Numbered from the stretch's first letter, positions 33,801 through 46,221 are shown. The stretch is 64,000 nucleotides of DNA from Vandiemenella viatica (GCA_031002005.1 CM061920.1:107257447-107321446); one strand, 5' to 3'. Notes: generated from the letters alone by a model not told the origin. Made by a program: numbers and translations.

Positions 33801-34159
33801 TACCGCTGCTATCATATGTAATCTTTTTAAGGTCTTCTCCCCGCGGCTTTGTTCGAGAGGAATTCATAAAGCATTCATACACTTATTCGTATTTGAATCC
33901 AAAGGGAATTACTTTTTCGATAGGGATAAAAGTAGATGGCCAATACATTATTCAAAATTTTATCTTAAGGCGTTCAGCCGTTTCGACGTGAAACAGGAAA
34001 AACATCCAAGCAAACACACTATTAAATTTATAATATTAGTACGTTTAAAAAAAAATGTTACCTTTACTCTGTTTATAGGGTCATCTTAAGTCAGTAATGA
34101 GCGATTGCACGTTTGGGGTGCCACAATGAGATCTGAAAAATTTGCTAGGGCCGCCCCTG
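30886..34159 (+). mobile_element. Decayed hAT transposon (ZMYM/TTF-type zinc-finger group)
   Basis: The left end CAGGAGC and right end GCCGCCCCTG are consistent with hAT termini. The flanking octamers TCTTGACT (30878-30885) and CCTTCACT (34160-34167) agree at six of eight positions, giving the 8-bp duplication expected of hAT. Plus-strand reading frames in order include a TTF-type zinc-finger domain (31670-31850: RRVIPNGETYNRRWLVFFK and VVYCFYCCLF), NNGNFLGIL near 32090, a NIEQLS block near 32372, a YSSALITAREI block near 33080, and the C-terminal dimerisation block RILLTIPVTVAKGERFFSKL near 33545. Stops and frameshifts are numerous, so the element is dead. Confidence 0.75.
31347..33650 (+). 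pseudogene. hAT transposase pseudogene
   Basis: Broken transposase in at least six frame segments. The N-terminal helical region ends ...MEWGIPDIPPPSH (31347-31598). The TTF zinc finger keeps CFYCC. RNase H-like fold blocks are damaged. The C-terminal hATC motif near 33545-33640 has GERFFS where active relatives usually have 'AERSFS'. A 120-bp segment (32221-32340) duplicates sequence that properly belongs at 33181-33300. Confidence 0.7.
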
Positions 34160-34931
34160 CCTTCACTTACTTAGAAATGAAACCTTTTCAGCTCTATTAT
34201 CACAGAAATCAAGAGCTGATCGTCCCTTCCAAGTAAACTCTTCGCCCGATGTGCTGTACATCTAGCTCTCTCATATTTCGTCCATACTTCTCTTCTCTCG
34301 CCTCCGAACTTTGGGTGAAATTGAACCCATTACTATCATACTGCGTGATCTGAATGGAAATTTTGAGGTACGAACATTCACTTTAAATTTTTCTGTTTAC
34401 AATTACATTTAGTCTATAAGTTTGCCGTCTAACGTTTAAAATATAATTTTATTTCTTTATAAAACACATACAAAAATGCGATAAAGGGCGAATGTACTGC
34501 CCATTATTTGCTTGCAAAGCTAGTGCACAATAAATGTCCAAAATCCCGGAGAAACTTATGAAACACCTCGTATGTTTAAACAGAAACAAAAGAAGTTTAG
34601 CTTCTCGTGATTCAGGCACAAAATTAATTATCATGTACGACATACCGTTAAATCATCGAAAGTGGGGGCAGCACAAAATACAGGGAAACCATTTAGTTAT
34701 AGTATGACTACAGTAACTTTCTTCAAATTTTTGTTATTCTATGAACACCTTTTCCGTGTCGGGCGTAGGCGGTTACCATGGGGGATGTTTACCCTTCAGT
34801 GGCGTCGGCTCCATATTTCTTTCTTAGCGTCTGGGAAGATGAACTGGGGTTGTTTCCCATTACCTTTCCCAGTGTGACAGCGTTCGTAAGTGTTGTAAGT
34901 GTGGCTGACTGTGATAGTGTTCACTGTAGTG

Positions 34932-35428
34932 TAGGGTTACAAGACGTCCCCGTTTGTCGGGGACAGTCCCCAGTATTTAGCTCTCTGTCCCTCTGTCCCC
35001 GGACAGATATCGTCCCCGCAATGTCCCCGGATTTTTACTGTTGTCCTCAGAATTTTGTTTAATTCAAGCGAGAGTTCTTTAAAAGCCCTGATTTGCTAAT
35101 GCATTCGTTTAAAGCAAGAGATATGAAGCGCACTTCTTTCCTTGTGCGTGCCTTGGAATAAAAGAAAATTATAAGGATACTGCGTCTTGGACACAACATC
35201 TTTGGAAAACCATATCTCCTTGCTGTGTGCAACATGGCTGTCTGTGATCCTCATTTAAAATACAAAATATAAACAATATGTGGCTTTCAAGTTAACCTAA
35301 GCTTTAATTATATCATATAACTTATAAAAGTGAAACGCGTGATTAGGACAAATCCCGAAAGCGTACCCGATTTTTGTGAAAAGTTATGAAGCGTTCCCGG
35401 ATTCGGAGAAAATATTCTGGTAATCCTA
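34932..35428. mobile_element. Non-autonomous hAT-like element
   Basis: Inverted termini TAGGGTTACAAGA and TCTGGTAATCCTA. The flanks CTGTAGTG (34924-34931) and CTGTAGAA (35429-35436) agree at six of eight positions. Near the left end GTCCCCG blocks repeat (CGTCCCCGTTTGTCGGGGAC is a small stem). The 497-bp interior has no coding capacity. Confidence 0.6.
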
Positions 35429-36194
35429 CTGTAGAATGTTGTTTGTGTTGTGGATGAGAGATAGAGAAGGGAGAGGTGCCGGCCCGTTCAAGTGGAACGC
35501 CAAGCTTAACGTCCGTTCGGATAGACGAATCATCATCAACAGCGTCGTATATGCTCACTTCGTACGCAGTGTGGAGAGGTTTCGGAGTTAACCCGGGATT
35601 CTGGTGCACAATCTAGTTGGTAAGAAATGTGCACCATCACCTCTCTACTTTACCGTCCCAGGTCTTGGTGATGAAAATTTTCACCATCAACAGGACTCGA
35701 ACCAGCGCCAGACTCCATCGCAGTGCCGCAGCCAGCAGAGCCAACGAGGCAGACTTTCAGTTATAATAGCGAGTTTTATTCACAAAGCTAATGCAACGAA
35801 GTCAGTTCCGTTTCCTTTAGGACACGCAGGTAATTAGGTGGGTAGCGACGCAGGTGTACGTAGTTCCGTCTGCAGCTGCCAGGAGCAGGCACAGGTGCCT
35901 CATTCGTTGTCACTGAGCTTCCGCTTTTCTATGTCTCGTCTTAAGACCGTCACCGTTAGTTGTTCTGCAGCTGATGCTGGATCGGTGGTCTTTGATGACT
36001 TCATTGCATGGTCTAAAAAGCAGTCTAAAACACAAACGAAGTAACTCGTCACTTGTTTTCCACAAAAACTGTATTTTGCAATCCAGAACTGCTGCTGAAC
36101 AGTTGGTTTAAATCCACTTGGTTCCTTGTCCAACTTACTACAAGCAATCTGTGTGATTTCTTACACTTCAGTTAAAATAGCTCCATTGCAGGCT

Positions 36195-37075
36195 CTTCTC
36201 ATCTCCAGCCAAGCCAAGCAAAAAGGAAGATCCGCCGTCCGACACGGAGATGGTGGAAGGGAGCCCCACCCTGTCAAGGAGCGAGGGCACTGAGCCCCAT
36301 CCCAGCAACGATAGCCAGTCGATCAACCTCCAAGGAGCATTGGGTCAAATGCTAGAGGTAATATCACCCGCACACCATAGTGCCATTGCAGAGGCGTTAT
36401 GCCAAGTCGCCACTCTCCCGATGCACGATTGGTCGGCAGTACCAGGCCACCTTGCCGTATACTCGAGTCAGACGGGCTCCGAGACAACGATCGGAGGTCA
36501 GAAGACCCATCTCAAGATCGAGTAGCCTGCCAACCAACAACCTGTCCTGGAATCTGTGACTACATCCCGAGACGGGAACATCAAGCTCGGACCGGACCCC
36601 GAACAGAGTCGACGCCCAATAGAGCCCAAGCCGCCGGCCACGCAACAAGATAAGAATTGGCCAAACCGAGAGCACCAGAATGCCCTCAAGAAGAATACCA
36701 CCATCACACAGTGCTTCCGTTGTCAGGGATTCGACACCAAGTTAAGGAATGCCGGTTACAAATAAGATGCGACCGCTGTGATGAAGACCACAGTGTCTGG
36801 GTTAGCACACGGCTGTGTGAATCCACGCAATCGTGTGTAAACAGTGGCGCTGTCCACGCAGTCTGCTACGGGGGATGCCTTGTGAGAAGGAAGTTGCAAA
36901 CTACCGCCCACAGGACTGAACCCCAGTTTCAGGCTCAACCGTCCATCAGAGGAAAGCAGACGCAAGAAGCCAGCAAGACTACCAATCGACCAAGCCAGCG
37001 ACACCCGTCTTCCAGACGGCCAAGGAAGAAAGGAGTTACAGAGCTAATCTAACAACAAGACAACAACAAAACCCA
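36195..37075 (+). pseudogene. Jockey-like LINE ORF1 (gag) fragment
   Basis: Split over three frames. The 5' part (36250-36525) is an acidic/polar N-terminal region. The 3' part (about 36700-36880) carries zinc-knuckle remnants: CFRCQGF, RCDRCDEDHS, then a C-N-x-G-x-H-x4-YGGC pattern resembling the end of jockey-type gag knuckles. A basic Gln/Arg/Lys-rich tail follows to about 37050. No ORF2 follows; downstream sequence is unrelated. Confidence 0.6.
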
Positions 37076-37889
37076 GAAGGGAGTTTCAAAATAATGGTGT
37101 CTTGCAACCCATAGCTATTTTTCCCCCTGAAGAGTATGATAAAGAGATACCCAAAACCTACACATTGAGACACGTAGTAGTAGAGTAACTTCGAAGACGG
37201 CACTACACAAACAGACCGTTGAGGCAAAAACACTTTAAAAAAACGACGTGCATGTCTATGACGCTGCTGATGCAGATCTTGAATGATGGACTTCCATGCT
37301 GCACTCAAAAAGAAATCACCATTTCTGTTGTTGTTGTTGCTCAGTCTAATCTCCAGCGATTCTCTAATTATAGAATCCCAAAAAAATGAGGTCCGAGCCA
37401 GTACCTCAGTCTTGTAATATCAGTAATTTAGTAGTCTTAATTCAGTTTCGTTGGCGCAAGTAAACAGTTAGTTATATTTTTAACGGAATTTGGTATCAAT
37501 CAGTTACAAATAAAAAACGAAAATGAGAGATCGATCATTATATTGTAAATATCACAGTATTTATCAACAGAAAACATCGCTTGTCCACGCAGTCGAAAGC
37601 TTCCGCGACCAGAAATTTACACTTCGCATGCTTCCCGGGTGTCGCCGCGTACTTATATTAAATGCCATCGTTTTAGCCGTCCAGCTTCTTCCAGGACGGA
37701 ATTGTGTTAATCAGAGGGAGTGAAACATATCGCAGCCCGAGAAGAGAGGCGAAGAAGATCGGCCGAAACGTCGGCATTCAATTCTAGGAGGAGGCACCAC
37801 GTGAGAGGTATGTAAACTATCGTTTGTCCTCGGCAAAGATAACACACCTAAAACGGTATCGTTGCGCTAGTACTTGTTTACGGATGGCA

Positions 37890-38290
37890 GCGGATGCTGC
37901 ACCAAACTTAATCTCCCCTCTGTGCATTCCATTCCTTAACAGCATGAGGTAAGAAAGAATATATATGAGGATCAGTGTGGCAGTTTCTTTCCACTATTTT
38001 ATCTCTCCTGTCATAGCGGCCCAAATTTGTTGTTGGGTGAGGTATTTCTCCGCAGTCATAAGTAAAAGTGAGTATTAACAAGTTTGCTAGTAAAGTAGAT
38101 CGGTAAACAGTCTTATCCTAAACTCAGCACCTTGGTGACACTTACGTAAGGTCACCATGCGAGCGGCTCTGCTGTGTACTTTGTCGATGCTACTAATCAA
38201 CCTATTTCGATGTGGATTCCACACAGCACAATAGTAGTAAAGGTGAGTACTCACGAGATTTGTGTACGCTTCCTCCATTGTAATGCTTTA
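37890..38290 (-). pseudogene. LINE reverse transcriptase 3' fragment
   Basis: The minus-strand frame 38278-38087 contains LVSTHLYYYCAVWNPHRNRLISSIDKVHSRAARMV, matching the 'LVRPHLEYACAVWDPH...IEKVQRRAARMV' region. After a frameshift, 38035-37895 reads GRYDRRDKIVERNCHTD and FLPHAVKEWNA, the usual C-terminal 'FFPRTVRDWNALP' block. An intact C-terminus with 5' truncation is the normal product of aborted target-primed reverse transcription. Each quoted block is read directly from the translation. Confidence 0.65.
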
Positions 38291-38497
38291 ATGATTTCCA
38301 AAATCCTACCTATGAATTCGCTTTACCTACAAATGAAGTCACATGCTGGTCCCACTTCATATGGCTTTGCGTTTTTACGCCCAACTACTTAAAATTGTAT
38401 AGCAAACATTGTACTGATGCCAAATGGATATCGTTAAATACTAAGAAACTTGTTAGCTACAGTCACAATCCAATGACAAAGCCTTTTTAAAATTTAC

Positions 38498-38755
38498 CTT
38501 TTTTTTTTTTTTTTTTTTTTTTTGCTAGCTTTACGCCTCGTAGAGGTCATTAATGGCGGAAGAGGATTGGGGGCAACAAACAGAAAAGGAATTCAGGCAT
38601 GACATTTTGAAGGAACAATCCCGTAATTCGCCTGATGTAATTTAGGAAAACAATGGAAAACCGAAATATGAATGACCGGACGGATATTTGAATTCACGTC
38701 CTCTCGAATGCGAGGCCAGAGCGTTACTGCTCACCCACCAACTCGCTTACTAAGA
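38498..38755 (-). repeat. tRNA-derived SINE with poly(A) tail
   Basis: A 26-nt poly(T) at 38498-38523 (the poly(A) tail on the minus strand) is followed by GCTTTACGCCTCGTAGAGG, GAATTCAGGCATGACATTTTG, CAATCCCGTAATTCGCC, GGAAAACCGAAATATGAATG, TTTGAATTCACGTCC and GCGAGGCCAGAGCG. Full body plus head, clear retroposon tail. Confidence 0.75.
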
Positions 38756-39739
38756 TGCTGACAAACCCAACATTTTGAGACTCAAAAAGTATAGCAGTAC
38801 AAATATTAAGTACCTTGCGGAAAGTTGTGTACATATAATCGATAAAACATTAAAGTTTTAGCCAAAATTTCAAAGCTTCAATAGTAACATTTAGAACATG
38901 AAAGCTCCGTAGTTTGATTGTCCACTTTAACACAACTGTGGTTGTAAGTAGTTATTTTGTCACAACCTGATGAGAAGATACGAAAAGACAAACAATCTCG
39001 CGAATTGAAGAACGCAAGTAACAGTTTCATTTACGGTGTAGGTTACAGATCAAGGTTCAAGGACCGCTGTTTATTTCTGCGCCGTCGTATTAGGCAACCG
39101 GATTTTCGTACTTGTCATACTGATGGCTGCCTCTGTGACTGTCCCTTCCGGTGCTACAGTAATCTTCTTGATTGACAACCTGTCATATAATACAACTTCA
39201 AAATACAGAACACAGTTTAGTTGAGCTATCTTCTAGCTATAACTTCTACCTTCATAGCAGCGGCCATCGGATATTGAAAAGGGACACAGGAACCCATCCC
39301 ATTTAAATATTCTTTGAATAAAACAGTTTTAAGTATTTCGAGTCGTTTCTGCGGGGGAGACGAAATTGAGGCAAGCCTCGATTACCAAACACTTTCTTCT
39401 CAAAGAGATACTGTGTGGATTATGAAATTTAAGAGGACCCGTGTACTAGAAAACAAGCTATTTCCAGAATGAAATGAAACAGTATGGACTAGATATCTTG
39501 TGGCTCTATGAGATACACTGGAGAGGTGCTGCTAATTTCACCACAACAATTGAAGATACAATATATTTGTATTTAAATGATCGCCAGAGCCCAAATTGTG
39601 TAGTAGAAATCAAACAGTGCAGTCATTGGATACATCCCAATTTAGGATACGATGAAATTAAATTTGTCTCTCTGTAAACTTGACATCATGAATACACATA
39701 CATCAACAGATGGTGCATCTGAAGATAAAATTTAAGATT

Positions 39740-39811
39740 TTTATGGACATCTAGAATTTGTTATCGAAGGTATTCTTTATGGACATCTAGAATTTGTTAT
39801 CGAAGGTATTC
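39740..39811 (+). repeat. Perfect 36-bp tandem duplication
   Basis: Two identical adjacent 36-bp units (39740-39775 and 39776-39811), each starting TTTATGGACATCTAG. The second copy abuts a SINE fragment. Confidence 0.9.
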
Positions 39812-39976
39812 ATTCGTGGGTTCAAATTCCCGTCAGATTTTCCTGATTTCGGTTTTTCATAGACTTCCGAAATCACTCTGTGTGAATAACAGAAGAGTTA
39901 CTTAAAAATATTACGACCAAATTCCTTTCCCAGTCCGTTTCCGACTTTAATGACCTCGACGTGGACGAGATGTAAA
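39812..39976 (+). repeat. Diverged SINE copy
   Basis: GGGTTCAAATTCCCGTC is a good B box; TTTCGGTTTTTCATAGACTTCC, GAAATCACTCTG, CCGAATT-like AATTCCTTTCCC and TTAATGACCTCGACGTGGACG follow. More diverged than the other copies. Confidence 0.6.
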
Positions 39977-40239
39977 ATTTCATATCAACCCTGATAACAA
40001 AGATAATTTTTGCTTGTATTGTACAAGCGAAGTGTGTTCCGTCTTAAGGATAGCAGAAATTTCTAATGAAATAAATAAAACATACTAATTTTGCGTTACG
40101 ATTTGAAATTATAAAGATCTGTAATCTGCACAGTCTCTACCAAAGGCAGCAATTCGGCAACTATCAGCGCCAAACAATACATTTGTTAAACAACACTGCC
40201 ATCTATGGACAATATATCGACTAGAGTTCTTCTGTGATA

Positions 40240-40450
40240 AGGGAGCGTGCACAAACTACGTAGCTTGGTCCAGGAGGGGGGGGGGGGTCGGCTGGAAGAC
40301 TACGCTGGGCTACGTGGGGGAGGAGGGGTTCCGAGTCAGACCACATAACTTTCCTTTCATAACATTTTTCACAGTTAAAATGAGGAACAGAACACACAAC
40401 AGCTTGTAAATATTTATTTCCCTCAGTTAATCATCTCCGTACGTAATTTA
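40240..40450 (+). mobile_element. Truncated copy of the ACGTAG-type MITE
   Basis: Starts GGGAGCGTGCACAAACTACG and runs in parallel with 43971-44185: shared blocks include GGCTGGAAGACTACGCTG, TACGTGGG, CCGAGTCAG, CAGTTAAAATGAG and AATCATCTCCGTA. A matching right end was not found. Confidence 0.55.
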
Positions 40451-40997
40451 ATGTGTTAAGACGAAAGATCAGCTAATTTAAATAAAAAAAAATACATAGA
40501 TAAGAAAAACAAGCAATCACCTACCAGTGTTGAATACTGTATTCTGAAGAAAAGCTCGGTAAAATTCTGACATTCCAAAATATATAAACAGTGTGTCTTG
40601 TGAGACGGTTTGCACAGAGGAAGTAAGAAAGCAGACTGCGTCGGTTACAAAGTCCACCCGGCGACTGAGTCAGAAGTTCCTGAGACAGGTGGGTGGGGTG
40701 GGGTGAGGTGGGGGGGGGGTCAGACAAAGCGACGGCCGGCGTCCAAGTCAGCCAACTTCCCCACTATGCATAAAAATCCATACTTCCGTCTCTGGCATTT
40801 GTTTGGATGATAACGTTACAGTTTTCATACCCAATATACGCCTGTAGACAAACAACGCCATATTCATGAAGTCTGATTGTTTAGTGTGTGCTGTAATTTA
40901 GCACAATAAAAAATCATTTAAAAAATTGCCAATCTTGGAACCACAGTACATTTGTACCTGATTATGAGCCTCGGTAATCGTTTTTTTTATATGAATA

Positions 40998-41752
40998 ACT
41001 AGCTGGTACCCATGACTTCGTGTTTGTAAAGAATTTGGATTGACAGCTACCGACATCTAACCACCCTAGTGCACGATGAGAGACTCGATGCTATTACCAC
41101 ACACAAACACCAGTCATCTGCGCTAAGTAATTCAGGCAGCAAAGTAAAATATACGGACACACATTCTTTGGTAGAAAAACGAAAATTTCTTTGATCGACC
41201 AATTTCAACCAGAATATCTCCCACACTACCACAGTTACCGAAATTCGGCCACCGTTGTGATCGACGGGTATCTCTGTGCTGCTACCACACACAAACACCA
41301 GTGATCTGCGCTAGATAGTTTTGGCTGAAAAGTGATACACCATGACACATACGTTTTTGGTAGAAATATGAATGTGCCGTAGGTTGACCACTTTCAACCA
41401 CCATATGTCTCACATCCCCATAGCTACCGACAACTAACCACCGTAGTACGGGATAGGAGACACGATACCACTACCACACACAAACACCATTGGTCTTTGT
41501 TATGTAGTTGTGGCAGCAGAGGGACATATACGGAGACACATGTCTGTGGTTGAAATACGAAAATTCCCTGCATCGACCACTTTTAACCATCATATCTCCC
41601 ACATCTCCACAGCTATCGACATTCGGCCAACGTTGTGCACGACAGGAAATTCCATGCTACTTCCACACACAAAGACCTGTGATCTGTGCTAGGTAGTGGT
41701 GACTGAAAAGTTAAATATAGGAAAACATACGTCTTTTTATATATATATAAGA
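40998..41752 (+). repeat. ~188-bp tandem repeat with possible element ends
   Basis: The phrase CCACACACAAACACCA recurs at about 41095, 41284, 41474 and 41660 (as a variant), a period near 188 bp and about 3.6 units. CACATCTCCACAGCTA-type phrases recur once per unit. The block is preceded by ACTAGCTGGTACCC and followed by TATATATATAAGATT. This layout (ACTAGC start, internal tandem units, AT-rich ATT end) parallels R2. Confidence 0.7.
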
Positions 41753-43960
41753 TTGCAGAAATGAAGAATAGAACAAAAACTAAAATTGTTTTAGTCGGAA
41801 ATTTAAGTAGAAACAGGAAACGTGGCACTACTCCGAAGTCTTTGCAATTCGTTAAAATATAATGAACAAGGGAAAATTTCTTTATTTTTTATTAATGGTA
41901 TGGTGAGCAGCAGTTTATAGATCGTTGGAGATAATGAGGTGTATAAACATAAAATATAAACAAATTCTGTACAAAATATAAAATACACTACGTAATGTAA
42001 AAATAGACAGGTAGATAGAAACATATATGAAACAAGATCTAAAGGATTTTTTGTTAAATTTTGGAGTCAATTCACAATCAAAGAAATAAAGTTTTATAAA
42101 CTGATAAGAGATTCATTCCATGCAGTTTCTAGGTAGTCCTAGGAGTGTGATTTTGTTTATGCGTACATCTGATATGCAGGCTGCAAGTATCAGCAAGATA
42201 AAAAAAATACTACGATTTTTCTAAAACTAATGCGTCCATCCGCTTTTGTTTTCGTGTAAATATTCCCATTAACAGTTTTTATCTAAATTAGCTACGCTTT
42301 AACCCAGTACTGAAGAAAGGTACCGAACAAGTGGATCTAAGATAGTAAATTTCAGGTGCAGAAATCTAATCGTTCGAAACCCTTTAAGTGCTTTGTACAG
42401 TATAATAAATACAAATAATATAGTGTTAATAAATACACTACTTTCGTATTCACGAACATTCATCCAGGGAAATACACAAGACAGCTTCAAGAACCTTCGT
42501 GAAATGAATCTTAATCACTTTATTGCTGTCGTGTACGTTGAACTATAAAACGTTTTTTACAAACTATCCAACTTTTAAAATAACAGTAACCCTTCTCGAA
42601 GAGTCTTCATCCAATCTATAACAGATCGAAGCGTTGCGTTGTCACGCTTGATTGAAAAACAATTTAGCTCTTCCGTATGTGCTGCAGACTACATTTAATA
42701 CTTGAATTTACCAAAGATAATAAGGAAAATTTACGGTACTTTTAGTAATAAACATCGATGTGGTATTGGGTGAGAATAGTTTCAAACTACAAACATAAGA
42801 TTTGAAAGTAATTGTATTGGAAACGAAGCGGTCTCATAAATACGGAATGGACTTTAATAAAGAAACGTGACTAATTTTTTTTTATATGTCTCTGTGTGTT
42901 ACTGGCCCACGTAACAATCCTTTGGCACTCACAATGAATCGAACACTAATAAGACATTTAATGAATTTTTACTAAATTCACAGGTCGTGTTTACATTTTC
43001 GATAATTTATTTTGTATCTGGATTGAAAAAGTAACTGCTACTTACGTCTCTAATGATCATATGTTTGGTGCAGTTTAAAAACTATTAAATATCACTCTCT
43101 GTAGAAAAATATAATTTCATCAAGATGTTCTTTAATGTATTTGTTATTTAAATGTAGAATGATAACACAATAATCTTTGTAGCAATACAAACGTTATGTA
43201 CCGTTGCTTGAGAATACTTCCGCACAGACTGATGCAAACTACTTAACACAAATATTGCTGTTCTAGATTCAGCCGGCAATAGTTGAGGCCTACAGTCCTT
43301 TCACTATTTTAAGAATTTCCCTCGGTATGGAAACAAAACGTAGGTACAGTACCTGGTCAATGGGATATACGGAGTTATATATATTTCAACAATTATGTCG
43401 AATACATTACTTTTACAGCAAAAGCACTTACGCAGCACAAAACTTGGATATCGAAAATCGCTGAAGGTCCTCAAGAACGGTCGGTTGACAGCCGAAACGT
43501 TGGGCTGATAGGCAGCTCATCACAGGCGCAGGAGGATCACAAGTAGGGATGCCAACCACACTTTGTAATAAAATACCGTGCTTCATTTTTGGTCGTTATA
43601 CTTAATACTTTTTCCTATCAATAAAGTATGCGAAAATACTTTATTTCGAGTAGAGTATACAATGGTACATGGAATTGAATGTTCTTATGCCAGTTCCACA
43701 ATTTCGTACAAGAAAAAGTGCCTATCGGCCAAGGATTTTTTGTCCTCTCGCGCCCTTGTGTAATTTACCACTTCGGAGCCGAGGCAACAAGAACGGACCA
43801 TCCACATTGCTGCATTCATGTCAGCTCGCCACTATTTCTGAATGGAGCGATGGATGTCGTGTGACTGACAAGAGGAGAATTAGCGGTATTTTCTGTTACT
43901 CGTCGTTTTGGGATTGGAATTTTCAACTGCATTATTTTTTTTACATTGTTAAAACAGCAA
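41753..43960. other. AT-rich DNA, nothing recognised
   Basis: Only short frames without motifs. One phrase near 43475-43510 (GGTCGGTTGACAGCCGAAACG) resembles one at 37765-37785 (GATCGGCCGAAACGTCGG), perhaps a short shared repeat, but the evidence is thin. Confidence 0.35.
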
Positions 43961-43970
43961 GTAATTCGTA

Positions 43971-44344
43971 AGGGCACGTCCATAAACTACGTGGCTCGGT
44001 GTAAAAAAAGGTGTGAGGGGTTGGCTGGAAGGCTACGCTGCGCTACGTGGGAGAGAGGGATTTCCGAGTCAGGCCACGTACCTTTCTATTGACATTTTTT
44101 TCCCAGTTAAAATGAGTTACAGAACGCACAACAACATGTTAATATTTTTTTCCTTCATTTAATTATCTCCGTAGGTAATTTACAATAGCCTGACAAGAGA
44201 AAACAGTACAAAAAGTCGTTTGGAATCAAAAGGGAAAAAATCTACCTGCTACGTGGAAGGGGGGTGGTAGAGGACTTGGGGGGGGGGGGAGAGGGAGGTT
44301 CGCAGGAGGCCAAAATGGAGCTACGTGGTTTATGGTCGCTCCCT
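43971..44344. mobile_element. MITE with AGGG...CCATAAACTACGTGG termini
   Basis: The left end AGGGCACGTCCATAAACTACGTGGCT-type sequence is mirrored at the right end by AGCTACGTGGTTTATGGTCGCTCCCT. Flanking octamers AATTCGTA and AAGTGATA agree at five of eight positions. No coding capacity; G-run at 44279-44291 may be an expansion. A truncated relative lies at 40240. Confidence 0.6.
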
Positions 44345-44460
44345 AAGTGATATACCAGTAATTCCAAAGACAGCAAAATTCAAGAAACTTAAAAGAATTA
44401 AAAAATATAAATACTTGTAGGAAAAAACACATAACTGAATAAGAAGGTATCCTCAAAATA

Positions 44461-44634
44461 AATTCTGCATCCACATTTGTGTTTTCCATGGTTTCCCGAA
44501 ATTACTCCAGGTGAATGCCGGGATGCTTCCTTTAAAAGGCCATGTCCGAATTCCTTCCTGTTCCTTGCCCCCAATCCTTTCCCGCCTCTAATAACATCAA
44601 CGTCAACGAGGCGTAAAGCCATAAGGCAAAGCCA
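44461..44634 (+). repeat. tRNA-derived SINE, partial
   Basis: TTTTCCATGGTTTCCCGAAA, TACTCCAGGTGAATGCCGGG, CCTTTAAAAGGCCATGTCC, TTCCTTGCCCCCAATCC, CTAATAACATCAACGTCAACG and GGCGTAAAGCC in order. Head missing. Confidence 0.7.
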
Positions 44635-45552
44635 ATAATAAATTCTTTGCGAAGTCTATGCGTTGAGAGTATTAACAATGTGACAGCTACAGACAGGTAA
44701 ATCAGCCGATATAGATACCCAATAATTTTGAGAATATTGAGAGCATGATCTTTTGTTGAATAAAGTGTGGAGCTAATTTAATGTGAAATTGTACTGTAAT
44801 GGCCAGAGGCGTAGTTTTGCTAACCATACTTTAGTATAAAGTATGATACATTATTTTTGATGGGCATATTTTGTCATAACCATAAAGTATGCGGAAATGC
44901 TTTATTTCTGGTAGACTGTGCTATTCAAGTAGACCCTAACGTTATTAATTTACAATCAACAAATTAATGTTGATGACGAAAAGAAATGAATGCAAAATGG
45001 TGTGAAGGGTGAAAGAGAGCGTCCTTAAATTTAATTAAAAATGAGTTGTTCATTTATTTATAACTATAGATTTAGATTGTGGTACCAGCTCTAACACTTT
45101 GGAATGAAACCAAAAATTAATAAGCGCGAAAAAATATGTATTTGAGGCAATTAATACCAAACAAAATACTTTTTTCCATATACTTTATATTTTCCTCTTT
45201 AAAAGACAAATATACTTTTTTTTTCTTTCTAAATATGTTGGAAGCACTAATCACAAGTCGCCTTCCAAAACGCAGGCGCCGCAGACTCTTGAACGAAGAG
45301 CTGAATTTACATAATTTTTCTTTTCTTTCTAACCACTGTGTACAATTTTTTAACGTTCTGATACCAGAAAAAAATCTCTTAGAAAAGTAATAATAAATAA
45401 AATTGGAATAGCTTTCCACAGCCCGTTGCTGTTTTATATGGTACTAGTGTAAGCCCGTGAAAGTTTTTTTCGTATCGTTAAGGGTCTACAATTGTTCCAG
45501 TTTTTAGTATGAAAGATTATGACAGGTTTACCTGTTTTGACCAGATATAAAC

Positions 45553-46003
45553 TTGACCTGTGTTTCAAGGTATTATCGCAGAATCCAATCAGTGACGGAT
45601 ATGATAAAGGAGCTGGAATGGGATTCATTGCAAGACAGGAGGAGAATGAGGAGGGTCATGGGATTGTACAGGGCATATACTGGCGATGAGGCATGGAAAG
45701 ATATTGCAATAGGTATGAAAAGTAGTGCATGGAAGGGAAAAGATGACCATGACCACAAGGTGGCACTCGATTTCAGGCACAAGGGTGTAGGAAGATTCTC
45801 GTTTTTAGGTAAGGGTGTCAGGGATTGGAATGAGTTACCAAGAGAAATGATGAATAATTTACCGAAAACTTTGAAAGAATTTAAAGATAAAATTTGTAGA
45901 GGGCAAATGTAGGTAGGAGCAGGATAGGGGGAAGATGGGTGTGTAGGGAAATTGCCACCGGAGCCTGTGCTCCATTGCAATTAAATTAAATTAAATTAAA
46001 GGT
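45553..46003 (+). pseudogene. 5'-truncated LINE: reverse transcriptase C-terminus and 3' tail
   Basis: A 119-codon open frame (45553-45912) contains MIKELEWDSLQDRRRMRRVM, LYRAYTGDEAW, and GVRDWNELPREM followed by LKEFKDKIC, the typical end of CR1/L2-like reverse transcriptases. A short 3' UTR (GGAGCCTGTGCTCCATTGCA) leads into a (TTAAA) microsatellite (45980-46001), the kind of short tandem tail LINEs of this group use instead of poly(A). The reading frame is intact to its stop, so this insertion is comparatively young. Confidence 0.7.
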
Positions 46004-46170
46004 AAATAAAATCTCTTGAGCTTGAAGAGCTCAGAAGCATTAATTGAGGTAGGTATTAAACACGAACAGGGACGATAACGGAATCGTATAATTGCTTAAA
46101 TTCAAACTTGAGTTGTATTTGACCGTTCACTCTGCAAAATTTAAAAAAATTCTGTTTGCTTCAAAAGCAT

Positions 46171-46172
<2 letters not shown>

Positions 46173-46221
<49 letters not shown>
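46173..46221 (-). repeat. 49-nt poly(T) tract
   Basis: Uninterrupted T run, likely the poly(A) tail of a minus-strand retroposon whose body would lie above 46222; no family could be recognised there. Confidence 0.6.

Noticed and set aside
37740..37790. Hammerhead-type ribozyme (GCCGAAACGTCGG phrase, also near 43490)
   Set aside because: The required CUGAUGA core is absent at a suitable distance.
40267..44300. G-runs (4359-4378, 40267-40279, 44279-44291) as G-quadruplex regulatory sites
   Set aside because: They are simple homopolymers within repeats; no promoter context supports a regulatory role.
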